Assembly: GCF_002234595.1 (NCBI RefSeq)
Contig: NZ_NMUL01000007.1
Coordinates: forward strand, 248,001-312,000
Direction of reading: 5' to 3'
Source: Amycolatopsis vastitatis
GTDB taxonomy: Bacteria; Actinomycetota; Actinomycetes; Mycobacteriales; Pseudonocardiaceae
DNA length: 64,000 nt
Below are positions 7,568-16,090 of this stretch, one piece after another. Both the position numbers and the translations under genes were made by a program. Numbering within the stretch: position 1 is the stretch's first letter; the number at the start of each line of letters is the position of its first letter. Below the pieces are notes generated by a model, which saw only the letters and a list, made by a program, of their open reading frames with translations, was not told the origin of the DNA and ran no database searches.

Positions 7568-8764
7568 ATGAGCGGGAGCAGGGTGTTGGTGGCCGGGGCG
7601 AGCATCGCGGGGCCCGCGCTGGCCCACTGGCTGCACCGGCGAGGGGCCGAGGTGACCGTGGTGGAGCGGGCACCCGGGTTGCGCCCCGGCGGGCAGGCGG
7701 TGGACGCGCGCGGCGTGGCCAAGGACGCCATCCGGCTGATGGGGCTGGAAGCCGCGGTGCGCGCGGCCCGCACCGAGACCGCCGGCGCGCACACCGTCGA
7801 CGTCGACGGCAACGTGCTGGAGACCTTCAGCGCCGAGGACCATGGCGGCGACGGGTACATCGCGGACATCGAGATCCTGCGCGGAGACCTCTCCCAGGTC
7901 CTCTACGACGACACCCGCGACGGCGTCGAGTACGTCTTTGGCGACCGCATCGCCGAGCTCACCCAGGACGCGGACGGGGTCGACGTGACCTTCGCGGGCG
8001 GCGACCGGCGGCGCTTCGACCTGGTGATCGGGGCCGACGGGCTGCACTCGGCGCTGCGCGCGATGGTCTTCGGGCCGCGCGAGCGGTTCGTCCGCCACCT
8101 CGGGCTCGTGCTGGCCTTCTACAGCGTGCCCAACGAGTTCGGGATCGACCGCTGGATGCTCGACTACCAGCACGAGGGACGCTCCGCAGGACTGCGCCCC
8201 CTCAAGGACCCCACCCGGGCGATGGCCATGCTCTCCTTCCCCGCGGCCGGCTTCGACGTCGACTACCGCGACATCGAGGCTCAGAAGAGCCTGCTGCGCG
8301 AACAGATGGCCGGTCTGGGCTGGTGGACCCCGCGCATCCTCGCGCACCTGGACGACACCCCGGACTTCTACCTCGACCAGGTCGCCCAGGTGGTCATGGA
8401 CCGCTGGTCGCACGGACGGGTGGGGCTGATCGGCGACGCGGCGTTCTGCTCGTCGCCGATGTCCGGTGGTGGCACCGGGCTGGCCCTGGTCGGCGCCTAC
8501 CTGCTGGCCGGAGAACTGGCCGCCGCCGGGTGGGACCCCGAGGCCGGGTTCGCCGCCTACGAGACGCGGATGCGCTCGTACGTCGAGGCCAACCAGGAGA
8601 TCGGCCGGATGCACGTCCAGAGCCGCGACGCGGCCGCCGCGGAGGCCGAGCCCGACATGGAGGCGCTCATGCCGCTGATCGAGCGCGCGATCAACGGCGT
8701 CGAACTGCCGGACTACGCCGGGGTGCCGGACTCGCGAGCCGAGGTCAGTCCAGCAGCGCGGTAA
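7568..8764 (+). CDS. FAD-dependent aromatic monooxygenase
   Basis: A 398-aa class A flavoprotein monooxygenase of the UbiH/TetX group. The ADP-binding motif VAGASIAGPALAHWL is near residue 6, the acidic end of strand 2 is VVERAP, RGDLSQVL supplies the conserved Arg, and GADGLHSALR is the DG segment. GLIGDAAFCSSPMSGGG is the GD motif contacting the flavin ribityl chain. It should use NAD(P)H and O2 to hydroxylate an aromatic or polyketide-like substrate. ATG 7568 starts directly before the Rossmann strand. It converges on the ABC transporter operon with 20 overlapping bases. Confidence 0.87.
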   Translation: MSGSRVLVAGASIAGPALAHWLHRRGAEVTVVERAPGLRPGGQAVDARGVAKDAIRLMGLEAAVRAARTETAGAHTVDVDGNVLETFSAEDHGGDGYIADIEILRGDLSQVLYDDTRDGVEYVFGDRIAELTQDADGVDVTFAGGDRRRFDLVIGADGLHSALRAMVFGPRERFVRHLGLVLAFYSVPNEFGIDRWMLDYQHEGRSAGLRPLKDPTRAMAMLSFPAAGFDVDYRDIEAQKSLLREQMAGLGWWTPRILAHLDDTPDFYLDQVAQVVMDRWSHGRVGLIGDAAFCSSPMSGGGTGLALVGAYLLAGELAAAGWDPEAGFAAYETRMRSYVEANQEIGRMHVQSRDAAAAEAEPDMEALMPLIERAINGVELPDYAGVPDSRAEVSPAAR

Positions 8765-9413
8765 GCACCCCGTCGAGCAGCCGGACACGGCGGTCGGCGA
8801 TGCGGTGGACCTCCTCGTCGTGGGTCGCAACGATCACCGCCGCCCCCTCTTCCGCGCACCGGCGCAGCAGCCGCAGCACCCGCGGCGTCGAGCCGGCGTC
8901 CAGGTGCGCGGTCGGCTCGTCGGTCAGCAGGACCCGCGGCCGCCCGGCGACCGCCCGGGCCAGCGCGACCCGCTGCTGCTGCCCGAACGACACCTCCAGG
9001 GGATAGCGGTCGCCGAGCTCGCCGATGCCCAGCTCGTCCAGCAGCCCGGTGACCCGCCCGGCGATCGCCGCCGGGGACGGGCGCGGGACGTCCGAGCGCA
9101 GCCGCAGCGGCAGGGCGACGTTCTCCGCGATCGTCAGCTCGTTGGCCAGCCCCAGCGCCTGCGGCAGTACCGCGCAGGTGTGCCACGGCGGCGCGCCGCT
9201 GATCGGGACGCCGTCGAGCAGCACACAGCCGGAGTCGGGGGAGTCGAACCCGCACAGCAGCGCCAGCAACGCGCTCTTGCCCGACCCCGACCGGCCCGAC
9301 ACCGTCACCAGCTCACCGGCGCCGACGCGCAGCTCCAGCCCGCGCAGCACCTCGATGTCCCCGCTCGGGTGGGCGAAACTGCGGCGCAGCCCGACGGCTT
9401 CCACGACTGTCAT
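8745..9413 (-). CDS. ABC transporter ATPase with degenerate signature motif
   Basis: A 222-aa ATPase of the MacB/LolD type. Walker A is GRSGSGKSALL, the Q-loop lies near VLPQALGLAN, Walker B is VLLTDEPTAHLD and the H-loop is VATHDEEV. The normally conserved LSGGQ is changed to VSFGQ, so one ATP site of a heterodimer may be impaired. The ATG overlaps the TGA of the upstream ATPase gene (ATGA at 9410-9413), making this the last gene of a three-gene operon with the FtsX-type permease. The two ATPases are clearly different, so a heterodimer is likely. Confidence 0.85.
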   Translation of the reverse strand: MTVVEAVGLRRSFAHPSGDIEVLRGLELRVGAGELVTVSGRSGSGKSALLALLCGFDSPDSGCVLLDGVPISGAPPWHTCAVLPQALGLANELTIAENVALPLRLRSDVPRPSPAAIAGRVTGLLDELGIGELGDRYPLEVSFGQQQRVALARAVAGRPRVLLTDEPTAHLDAGSTPRVLRLLRRCAEEGAAVIVATHDEEVHRIADRRVRLLDGVLTALLD

Positions 9414-10102
9414 CCCGGCAGCTCCCGTTCTTCGACGCCTTCGAGCGAGCCCTTGTGCAGCCGGGCCACCCGCGCGCCGAGGTCGATGAGGCGCTCGTCG
9501 TGCGAGGCGACGAGCACCGCGAAGTCCTGGTCCACCAGATACCGCAGGGTGTCCAGCACCAGGTCGGCCGACGCCTCGTCCAGCTGCGACGTCGGCTCGT
9601 CGGCCAGGACCACCGTCGAGCGCGCGGCCAGCACGCACCCGAACGCCAGCCGCTGCTGCTGTCCGCCCGAGAGCGCCGAGATCTTCCAGCCGCCGGTGCC
9701 GTGCAAGCCCAGCTGCCCGAGGATGTCGTCCGGACGGCACTCGGTCCCGGCGGCCTCGGCCGCGGCACGGAGGTTGTCCGCCACGTTCAGGTAGCCCAGC
9801 AGGTTGTCGGCCGGGTTCTGGAACACCAGCCCCAGGTGGTGGCGCCGCAGCGCCCGCCGTTCCCGGTGCCGGAGCTTGCGGACGTCGGCGCCCTGGAACG
9901 TCATCGTGCCGCGCGCGGGCGGCTCGAACAGCCCCAGCACCCGCAGCAGCGTCGACTTCCCCGATCCGGACGGCCCGGCGAGCACGGTCATGCCGCGCGC
10001 GGGCACGTCGATGCTGACGTCGTCGACGCCGGTGACGACCCCGGTCGGCGTCTGGTAGTCGACGCCGATGCCGCGCAGGGAAAAGATGGGTTTCTCAGGC
10101 AC
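9410..10102 (-). CDS. ABC transporter ATPase (MacB/LolD type)
   Basis: A 230-aa ATPase with complete motifs: Walker A GPSGSGKSTLL, Q-loop VFQNPADNL, signature LSGGQQQR, Walker B VVLADEPTSQLD and H-loop VASHDERL. It overlaps the permease gene upstream by 8 bases and the second ATPase downstream by 4, so the three are translationally coupled. The canonical signature contrasts with its partner. It probably powers a FtsX-like mechanotransmission permease, moving lipids, peptides or signals rather than importing a solute. Confidence 0.88.
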   Translation of the reverse strand: MPEKPIFSLRGIGVDYQTPTGVVTGVDDVSIDVPARGMTVLAGPSGSGKSTLLRVLGLFEPPARGTMTFQGADVRKLRHRERRALRRHHLGLVFQNPADNLLGYLNVADNLRAAAEAAGTECRPDDILGQLGLHGTGGWKISALSGGQQQRLAFGCVLAARSTVVLADEPTSQLDEASADLVLDTLRYLVDQDFAVLVASHDERLIDLGARVARLHKGSLEGVEERELPG

Positions 10103-12713
10103 GGATCAGCTCCGCGGTCCGGGCGGTGCGCACCGAGCGCACCGCGATCCAGCCGGCCAGGCCCACCACCAGCATGCCCACGGCCAGCACGGTCAGCACG
10201 AACGGCAGCGGATCCGGCAGCTCCGAGCGCGGTGCGAGGAACGTCGCCGGGTCGAACCGGGGCACCGACAGGCCCGCCACCGAGACCCCGCACACGACCC
10301 CGACGGTGATCGCCAGCCCGCTCAGCGCGCCCAGCTCCATCAGGTGGCTCGCCAGCAGCGTCCGCGGCCGCATGCCCATCCGCAGCACCAGCGCCCCGGC
10401 CAGCGCGTTCTGCCGCCGCCGGACCTCGACCGCCACCAGCAGCGCCAGGATCGCCACCACCCCGAGCACCGCGCCCAGCAACGCCACGAACGAGAACGTC
10501 CACGACACCACGAAGAACGGCAGACCGTCCAAAGCGGACTCACGGCTGACCCGGTTCGGGATGAACACCCCCGCGCCCCGCAGCGCGGCGGTCGCCTCCG
10601 CCATCGGCGACGTCGTCAGCACGCTCCACTTCGGAATCCCGTTCAGCTGCGCCCGGTCGAGCACCGCGCGCGAAATGACGTAGCCGGGGGAGGTGCCGAT
10701 CATCGGGAACACCGGCAGGTCACCGGCGACGACGGCGTCCGGCAGCCCCTCCGGCAGCTTGCCGGTCTGCTTGGCCGTGTGCCCGACGCGGATCACCGGC
10801 GTGCCGCGCGGGTCCGGCCACGAAATCATCCGCAGCAGCTCGGCGAGGTCGTCACCGGGAACGTGGTCCACGGCGGCGCCGCGGGCGAACGTCGCGGGAT
10901 CGACCACCAGCACCACGCTGCCGGTGCCGGTCAGCTCGCCGACCACGGTGCTGGTCCCCGCCAGCGACGCGGGCATCGCGATGTCCCCCATGCCGATCGG
11001 GCTGTCAGTGTCGAGGCGAGCGTTGCTGCCGACGAAGATCGCGGACTTGGTGTCCAGGGCCTCCTCCTGGCCGCGGGCGATGCCGATCCCGGTGGCCAGC
11101 GTGCCGATGGCGAGGGTGCCGATGACCAGCACCCCGGTCACCGGGGCCCGGGCGCCGGCCAGCCGCCGGATCGCCAGCTGCAGCGCCGGGCGCGACCAGA
11201 ACCGGGCCCGGTGCGAGGCGTGCAGCGCGAGCCACGCCAGGCGTGCGGTCAGCAGGCCCACCGTCAGCACCACGAACACCGGATAGGTCAGTGCCAGCGG
11301 ATCGACCTGCGGTAATGGATTTCCGAGCCGGGACGCGGTGCCGTAGCGGGCCAGGCGGGTCCAGCCCAGCCACGCCATCCCGGCCGTCGCGAGCTCCCAC
11401 GGGAAGTACGCCAGCAGCCGCACCCGGTTGCCCCGGCGGCGCACCCGGCCCAGCTCGAACTCGCGGTGCACGCGCACGGCGACGATGAGCGCCAGCAGCG
11501 TCAGCGACACCACCAGCGTCCCCGCCGCGACGACACCGGCCTGCAGCACGGCCGCCGGATCGGGCGCCCCGGGCGGGCCGTACAAGGCGAGCAGCACCCG
11601 GGCCGCGACCGCCCCCGCGGCGCCGCCGAACAGGATCGGCAGGCCCAGTTCGGCGACGGCGAGCCCGCCCAGCGCCACGGGGCCGCTGCCGCGGGCCGAA
11701 AGCAGCCGCAGCTGCGCGTGCCGCCGCTGGTACCACTGCAGGGCGACCGTGCCGAGGCCGGCGCAGCCGACCAGGACGCTGATCAGCGCCAGCGGCAGGA
11801 TCGAGACGAACACGTTGTCCCGGGCCTGGCGGGCGATCTGCGCCGAGCGCTCGAACGTCGGGACGTCGGCGGCGACCAGCGAGCCGAGCCCCTGGGCGGT
11901 CAGGTCGGCGCGGACGTCGGCGACGAGGTCGCGCGAGCGCTGCACCAGATCCTCCGCCGCGCTCAGGGTCGCCGGCGCCGGTTCGTAGAAGGAGACGTGG
12001 AAGTACTGCATCGTCGGCAGGCCGATCGCCTTGACCGTGTCGTCGAACGTCTTCCGGTCGGTGGTGAACACGGTCGAGTCGACCGGGTCGTCGACGAGCC
12101 GGTCGATGACGGCGCCGGACTGCTGCGAGCACCACCACCGCGGCGGCGGGTCGAGCAGGTCGCGGTAGATCCCGGTGACCGGTGGCAGCGGGATGCCTTG
12201 CAGGCTGGGCTTCGTGCCGACGCCGATGTGCTCGGCGTCGGCCACCACGTTGCCCAGCCACAGCCCCGGCGCGCGGGTGCCCTCCTGCAGCGTCAGGTTG
12301 TCCAGGCCGACCTGGTCCCGGTAGCCGAAGCGGACCTTGTAGTGCGGGTCGCCGTTGAACTCGATGCCGCGCAGCACGTTCGTGTACTGGCTCACCACGG
12401 GCGTGGAAAACCCGTGGGCCGGGGCGTGCCGCTGGATCGCGCCGGTCACCGCGGGGATGTCCCCGACCGGGATGTTGCCCTTGCCGAACATCGGGCCGTA
12501 GCTGTCGGGACAGGTGATCCCGGTCTGGTACGTCACCGTGGCCCCGCCGGCCGCGGACGCCTGCAGCACCGCCGCCGTACCGAGAAAACAGGCCAGCAGC
12601 GAAGTCACGGCCGCCACGATCAGCGTGAGCGGGCTGGAAAGGGCGGCCCTCGGGGCCGCCCGCCACGGCTTGGTCACTCTGGGTTGTCCAATCTTCCCCC
12701 ACTTCACCCGCAT
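10095..12713 (-). CDS. Large FtsX-like ABC permease
   Basis: An 872-aa membrane protein. The N-terminal helix near residues 28-50 is followed by a large extracytoplasmic domain (about 50-290, with Cys residues) and a block of helices around 300-500 separated by charged loops. A second extracytoplasmic domain follows at about 540-740, and a last FtsX block ends in VLTVLAVGMLVVGLAGWIAV. Two FtsX units in one chain match the 10-helix BceB/MacB-like duplicated form. It is the first gene of the operon with two ATPases. No adjacent two-component system marks it as a bacitracin-type sensor. Substrate unknown. Confidence 0.82.
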   Translation of the reverse strand: MRVKWGKIGQPRVTKPWRAAPRAALSSPLTLIVAAVTSLLACFLGTAAVLQASAAGGATVTYQTGITCPDSYGPMFGKGNIPVGDIPAVTGAIQRHAPAHGFSTPVVSQYTNVLRGIEFNGDPHYKVRFGYRDQVGLDNLTLQEGTRAPGLWLGNVVADAEHIGVGTKPSLQGIPLPPVTGIYRDLLDPPPRWWCSQQSGAVIDRLVDDPVDSTVFTTDRKTFDDTVKAIGLPTMQYFHVSFYEPAPATLSAAEDLVQRSRDLVADVRADLTAQGLGSLVAADVPTFERSAQIARQARDNVFVSILPLALISVLVGCAGLGTVALQWYQRRHAQLRLLSARGSGPVALGGLAVAELGLPILFGGAAGAVAARVLLALYGPPGAPDPAAVLQAGVVAAGTLVVSLTLLALIVAVRVHREFELGRVRRRGNRVRLLAYFPWELATAGMAWLGWTRLARYGTASRLGNPLPQVDPLALTYPVFVVLTVGLLTARLAWLALHASHRARFWSRPALQLAIRRLAGARAPVTGVLVIGTLAIGTLATGIGIARGQEEALDTKSAIFVGSNARLDTDSPIGMGDIAMPASLAGTSTVVGELTGTGSVVLVVDPATFARGAAVDHVPGDDLAELLRMISWPDPRGTPVIRVGHTAKQTGKLPEGLPDAVVAGDLPVFPMIGTSPGYVISRAVLDRAQLNGIPKWSVLTTSPMAEATAALRGAGVFIPNRVSRESALDGLPFFVVSWTFSFVALLGAVLGVVAILALLVAVEVRRRQNALAGALVLRMGMRPRTLLASHLMELGALSGLAITVGVVCGVSVAGLSVPRFDPATFLAPRSELPDPLPFVLTVLAVGMLVVGLAGWIAVRSVRTARTAELIRA

Positions 12714-12927
12714 GGACGCGCACGCTACCGGCAGGCCCCAGGAGTTGGAACGTTTTTGTCACGATCGTTGCTTCACTGACCGTGTCCGGCCACAGCCGCC
12801 GCCATTGGTTTAGTCCATTGTGGAAAGCGCTCTCGGCAGGCCGGTTGGGCAACACGGAGGTTGGCCGGGCCGCCGCGGCCCGAAAGACTGCGCGGGGAAG
12901 ATCCGCCCGGCGCTTATGGAGGAACCG

Positions 12928-13461
12928 ATGCCGCACATCCCGCTCGACCCGCAGCTGCCCGGGATCCGGTCGCTGATGGCCTTCCGGCCCGAAACCGCGG
13001 TGCCGCTCAACCACCTGGCGCAGACCCTCCTGCGCGGCCCGAGCACCCTGACCGTCGGCGAGCGCGAACTGATCGCCGCGGTCGTGTCCAACGGCAACGA
13101 ATGCCGCTTCTGCCACGGCAGCCACGCCGCCGCCGCGGCCGAGACCCTCGACGGCGGGCGCGCGGTGGTCGACGCCGCCTGCGCCGGGATCGACGACGCG
13201 CCGGTCTCGGCCAAGCTCAGGGCCCTGCTGCGGATCGCCCTCGCCGTCCGGGAGACGGGCCGCGCCGTCACCTCCGAGCTGGTCGCGACGGCCCGCGCCG
13301 AAGGCGCGACGGACGTCGAGCTGCACGACACGGTCCTCATCGCCGCGGCGTTCTGCATGTACAACCGGTACGTCGACGGGCTCGCCACCGTGGCGCCGGA
13401 CGACCCCGCGGCCTACGAGCAGATGGGGAAGGTGCTCGCCGCCGAGGGCTACGGCCGCTGA
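12928..13461 (+). CDS. AhpD/CMD family peroxidase-like protein
   Basis: A 177-aa carboxymuconolactone decarboxylase-fold protein. The segment ECRFCHGSH holds the CxxC plus His proton-relay signature of AhpD-like alkylhydroperoxidases, so a thiol peroxidase role is more likely than decarboxylation. ATG 12928 has GGAGGA five bases upstream; ATG 12916 in the same frame contains that ribosome site and is rejected. The protein is helical and all-cytoplasmic. It is divergent from the ABC exporter operon, and its stop abuts the stop of the convergent oxidoreductase gene with no gap. Confidence 0.82.
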   Translation: MPHIPLDPQLPGIRSLMAFRPETAVPLNHLAQTLLRGPSTLTVGERELIAAVVSNGNECRFCHGSHAAAAAETLDGGRAVVDAACAGIDDAPVSAKLRALLRIALAVRETGRAVTSELVATARAEGATDVELHDTVLIAAAFCMYNRYVDGLATVAPDDPAAYEQMGKVLAAEGYGR

Positions 13462-14421
13462 TCAGGGCACCAGCACGACCCGGCCCGGCCGCGTCCAGGC
13501 CTCGGCGGCGTCCGCGAGCGGGACGCGCTCGTAGCCGACGGTGACCTCGCCCGCCAGCGCGTGAGCCACCACGGTGAGGAGGGCTTCGCCGCGCTGGTCG
13601 GCGGTGAGGTCGTTGTTCGTGTAGCCGAGAACGCGCAGCGACCGGCTGCGCAGCACGGCCGAGGGCACCGCGAACTCCTCGCCGGCGGCGCTGCCGAGGT
13701 TGACCAGCCGGCCACCCTGGCGCAGGGTGCGCAGCGCCGCCGCGGCCGGGATCCCGCACACCGGGTCGACGACGAGGTCCACCGGCCCCGCGGCCTCGCC
13801 GAGCCGCCGCGCCAGCGAGCCGGCGTCGTCCTCCTCCTCGAGCCGGACGACGCGGTCCGCGCCGAGCCGCACGGCCCGTTCCAGCGCGGCGTCCGACCGC
13901 GCGCACGCCACGACGTGCCCGGCCCCGGCCACCCGCGCCAGCTGCAGCGCCGCCTGCCCGACCACACCGCCGGCCCCGAGCACCAGCACGGTCTCACCCG
14001 GCGCGAGCCGCCCCGTGGCCGTCAGGCACATCCAGGCCGCGACCGCCGACAGCCCGAGCGCCGCGACGAGCGTGTGGTCGGCCCCGGGCGGCAGGACGAC
14101 CAGATCCGCGGGGGCGACCACGGCGTGCTCGGCCATGCTGCCGTCGCCCGGGCGCATGCCCGCGGTCGTGGCGAACCAGACCGGGGTCCCGGCCGGGTGC
14201 GTCGGCGTCGGCCGCGTCAGGACGCCCACGCCCTGCACCCCCGGCACGTACGGCGTCGAGGGAACGCCGAAGTAGGACGTGCCGGACGCGCAGAGCAGGT
14301 CGAGCGGGGTGATCGGCGCCGCCGTGACGCTCACGGCGACTTCGCCGGGACCCGGCTCCGGATCGGGCCGGACGGCCACCACCGGGGGCTGCCCGGCCGC
14401 CCGGATCTCAGCGGCGCGCAC
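13462..14421 (-). CDS. Zinc-type MDR oxidoreductase (quinone oxidoreductase-like)
   Basis: A 319-aa medium-chain dehydrogenase/reductase. The GroES-like domain is at about 1-120, and the Rossmann domain carries VLVLGAGGVVGQAALQLA near residue 145. Catalytic zinc ligands of alcohol dehydrogenases are not evident, so it resembles QOR-type NADPH reductases. The GTG at 14421 lies 6 bases past the dioxygenase stop and begins VRAAEIRAAG, the normal MDR opening. It is the last gene of the CoA-transferase/lyase/dioxygenase operon and probably reduces an unsaturated intermediate (a maleylacetate-type role is speculative). Confidence 0.82.
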   Translation of the reverse strand: MRAAEIRAAGQPPVVAVRPDPEPGPGEVAVSVTAAPITPLDLLCASGTSYFGVPSTPYVPGVQGVGVLTRPTPTHPAGTPVWFATTAGMRPGDGSMAEHAVVAPADLVVLPPGADHTLVAALGLSAVAAWMCLTATGRLAPGETVLVLGAGGVVGQAALQLARVAGAGHVVACARSDAALERAVRLGADRVVRLEEEDDAGSLARRLGEAAGPVDLVVDPVCGIPAAAALRTLRQGGRLVNLGSAAGEEFAVPSAVLRSRSLRVLGYTNNDLTADQRGEALLTVVAHALAGEVTVGYERVPLADAAEAWTRPGRVVLVP

Positions 14422-14426
14422 CGCGG

Positions 14427-15287
14427 TCAGACGGGCTGGAGGACGAAGTCGTACCGCGCTTCCAGCCACGGCTCCGCCGACTCCCCGCCATCCGGCGTCG
14501 GCCCGGGCTCGCGCGGCTCGAAGGCCACGACCAGCTCCTGCTTGGTGCCGAACACGACGTCGCTGTCGAGGTACTGCGCGCCTTCTTCGAACAGGTGCGT
14601 GATCAGCGGCTCGTAGCCGGCGGCGTTGATCAGGAAGTGCACGTGGGCGGGCCGGAAGTGGCTGATGTCGGTACCGCGGATCAGCTCGCCGACCGGGCCG
14701 TCCATCGGGATCGAGTAGCCCTTGGGCGCGATGGTGCGCAGGCAGTAGGACCCGTCGGGACGCGTCGCGTACTTCGCGCGCAGCCGGGCTTCGTCGATGT
14801 CCGGGATCTGCGACTCGTACGCGCCGTCTTCGTCGGCCTGCCAGACGTCGAGGACCGCGCCGGCGACCGGAGCACCGTCCAGGCCGCGGACCGAGCCGGT
14901 GATGTAGAGCGGTGTGCCGGGCAGGTCGTCCGACATGTCGCCGCCGAAGTCCTTCTCCGGCGAGCCTTCGATGTGGAACGGGCCGAGCACGGTGGCCGGG
15001 GTCGCCTTCGCGTCGAAGGCGTGGTTCATCTGGACCACCAGCATGCTCAGGCCGAGCACGTCGGAGGCGAGGATGAACTCCTCGCGCTTCTCGTCGCTGA
15101 TCTGCCCGGTTTCGGTGAGCCACCGGATCGCGGCCATCCACTCGGTCTCGCTCAGCCGCACTTCACGCGCGAAGGCGTGCAGGTGCCGCACCAGCGCGGC
15201 CATGACCTCCGCCGTCCGCGGGTCGTGCGCGCTCGCCCAGCGCTCCGCGGCGAGCTCGGTGATGTTGTCCTCGGTGACGAGCTGCAT
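14427..15287 (-). CDS. Intradiol ring-cleavage dioxygenase (hydroxyquinol 1,2-dioxygenase-like)
   Basis: A 286-aa non-haem Fe(III) dioxygenase. It has an N-terminal helical dimerisation domain with SDVLGLSMLVVQMNH, typical of catechol/hydroxyquinol 1,2-dioxygenases, and a beta-sandwich. Fe ligands are visible as Tyr in DGAYESQ, Tyr in PKGYSIP and the His pair in RPAHVHFLI. ATG 15287 has AGAGGA at 6 bases; GTG 15302 in the same frame would swallow that site. Its product would be a cis,cis-muconate derivative. It lies in one operon with a citryl-CoA-lyase-like gene, a CoA-transferase and an oxidoreductase, which suggests a complete ring-to-CoA-ester route. Confidence 0.85.
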   Translation of the reverse strand: MQLVTEDNITELAAERWASAHDPRTAEVMAALVRHLHAFAREVRLSETEWMAAIRWLTETGQISDEKREEFILASDVLGLSMLVVQMNHAFDAKATPATVLGPFHIEGSPEKDFGGDMSDDLPGTPLYITGSVRGLDGAPVAGAVLDVWQADEDGAYESQIPDIDEARLRAKYATRPDGSYCLRTIAPKGYSIPMDGPVGELIRGTDISHFRPAHVHFLINAAGYEPLITHLFEEGAQYLDSDVVFGTKQELVVAFEPREPGPTPDGGESAEPWLEARYDFVLQPV

Positions 15288-15298
15288 CGGCGTTCCTC

Positions 15299-16090
15299 TC
15301 ACGGTTCCGGATCCGGGGCGACCGACCGGTTGTTCAGGTCGACCGACAGGAAGATGTCGTTCGCGACCGGGCGCCGCAGCTCCTCGGCGAGCTGGCCGAT
15401 CAGCCCGGCGGTCCGGGCGAGCAACGCGAACCCCCGCAGCAGCTCCAGCGGCAGCCCCAGGTCGGCGAGTGCCGCACCGCAGACGCCGGCGCCGTTGAGC
15501 GGCAGCGTCTTGCCGAGCACCCGGGGGTGCACCCGGCCGATCGCGGCGAACAGCTCCAGGTGCGGGCCGCGCAGGCCTTCCTCGTCGGCGATCGCGAACA
15601 GCCGCGGGGTGCGCGGGTCACCGTCCTTGTGCACGTGGTGCCCGAGCCCCGGGACGAACTTCCGCTCCGCGCGGCGCTTTTCGACGGTTTCGAGCGCGAG
15701 CGCGTCCCAGCCCCGCTCGTCCGACGGCAGCTCGGCCTCGGCGAGGACGGCGTGCAGGAACCGGCCGCAGTCCTCGGTGACGCCGAGGAACCGCGACCCG
15801 CCGCCCAGCAGGCCGGCGGCCAGGGCACCCTGCACGGAGTCGGGCGCGGACAGGTAGGTCAGCCGCGTGACGATCGCGGTCGGGGTGAAGCCGTGATCGG
15901 CCAGCGCGGCCAGCACCGCCTCGAAGACCCGCGTTTCCCCTGGGGACGGACGGCGCTGGGTGGCCAGCCAGAAGGCCAGCTCGCCGAAGGAGACCGTGCC
16001 CATCACCTCCTCGGCGAGGTCCCGGCCCAGCAGCGTGATCTTGTCCTTTGTGGACGCACCGAGCGCGGTTTCGTAGACCGGGTCAGTCAT
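15299..16090 (-). CDS. Citrate synthase-fold protein (citryl-CoA lyase-like)
   Basis: A 263-aa protein, much shorter than full citrate synthase (~430 aa), matching the small citryl-CoA lyase-like class. The conserved active segment GLGHHVHKDGDPR parallels citrate synthase GFGHRVYKxxDPR. Another conserved stretch is LNGAGVCGAALADLGLP. It would cleave or form a C-C bond in a CoA ester, giving acetyl-CoA and an oxo acid. It overlaps the CoA-transferase gene upstream by 8 bases and ends 11 bases before the dioxygenase start. The substrate is probably an aromatic-derived CoA ester rather than citryl-CoA itself; this is inference. Confidence 0.75.
   Translation of the reverse strand: MTDPVYETALGASTKDKITLLGRDLAEEVMGTVSFGELAFWLATQRRPSPGETRVFEAVLAALADHGFTPTAIVTRLTYLSAPDSVQGALAAGLLGGGSRFLGVTEDCGRFLHAVLAEAELPSDERGWDALALETVEKRRAERKFVPGLGHHVHKDGDPRTPRLFAIADEEGLRGPHLELFAAIGRVHPRVLGKTLPLNGAGVCGAALADLGLPLELLRGFALLARTAGLIGQLAEELRRPVANDIFLSVDLNNRSVAPDPEP

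Noticed and set aside
11005..13326. 773-codon minus-strand frame across the FtsX permease and the AhpD-like gene
   Set aside because: Overlaps two real genes in wrong phase or strand; composition is Arg/Gly/Ala noise.
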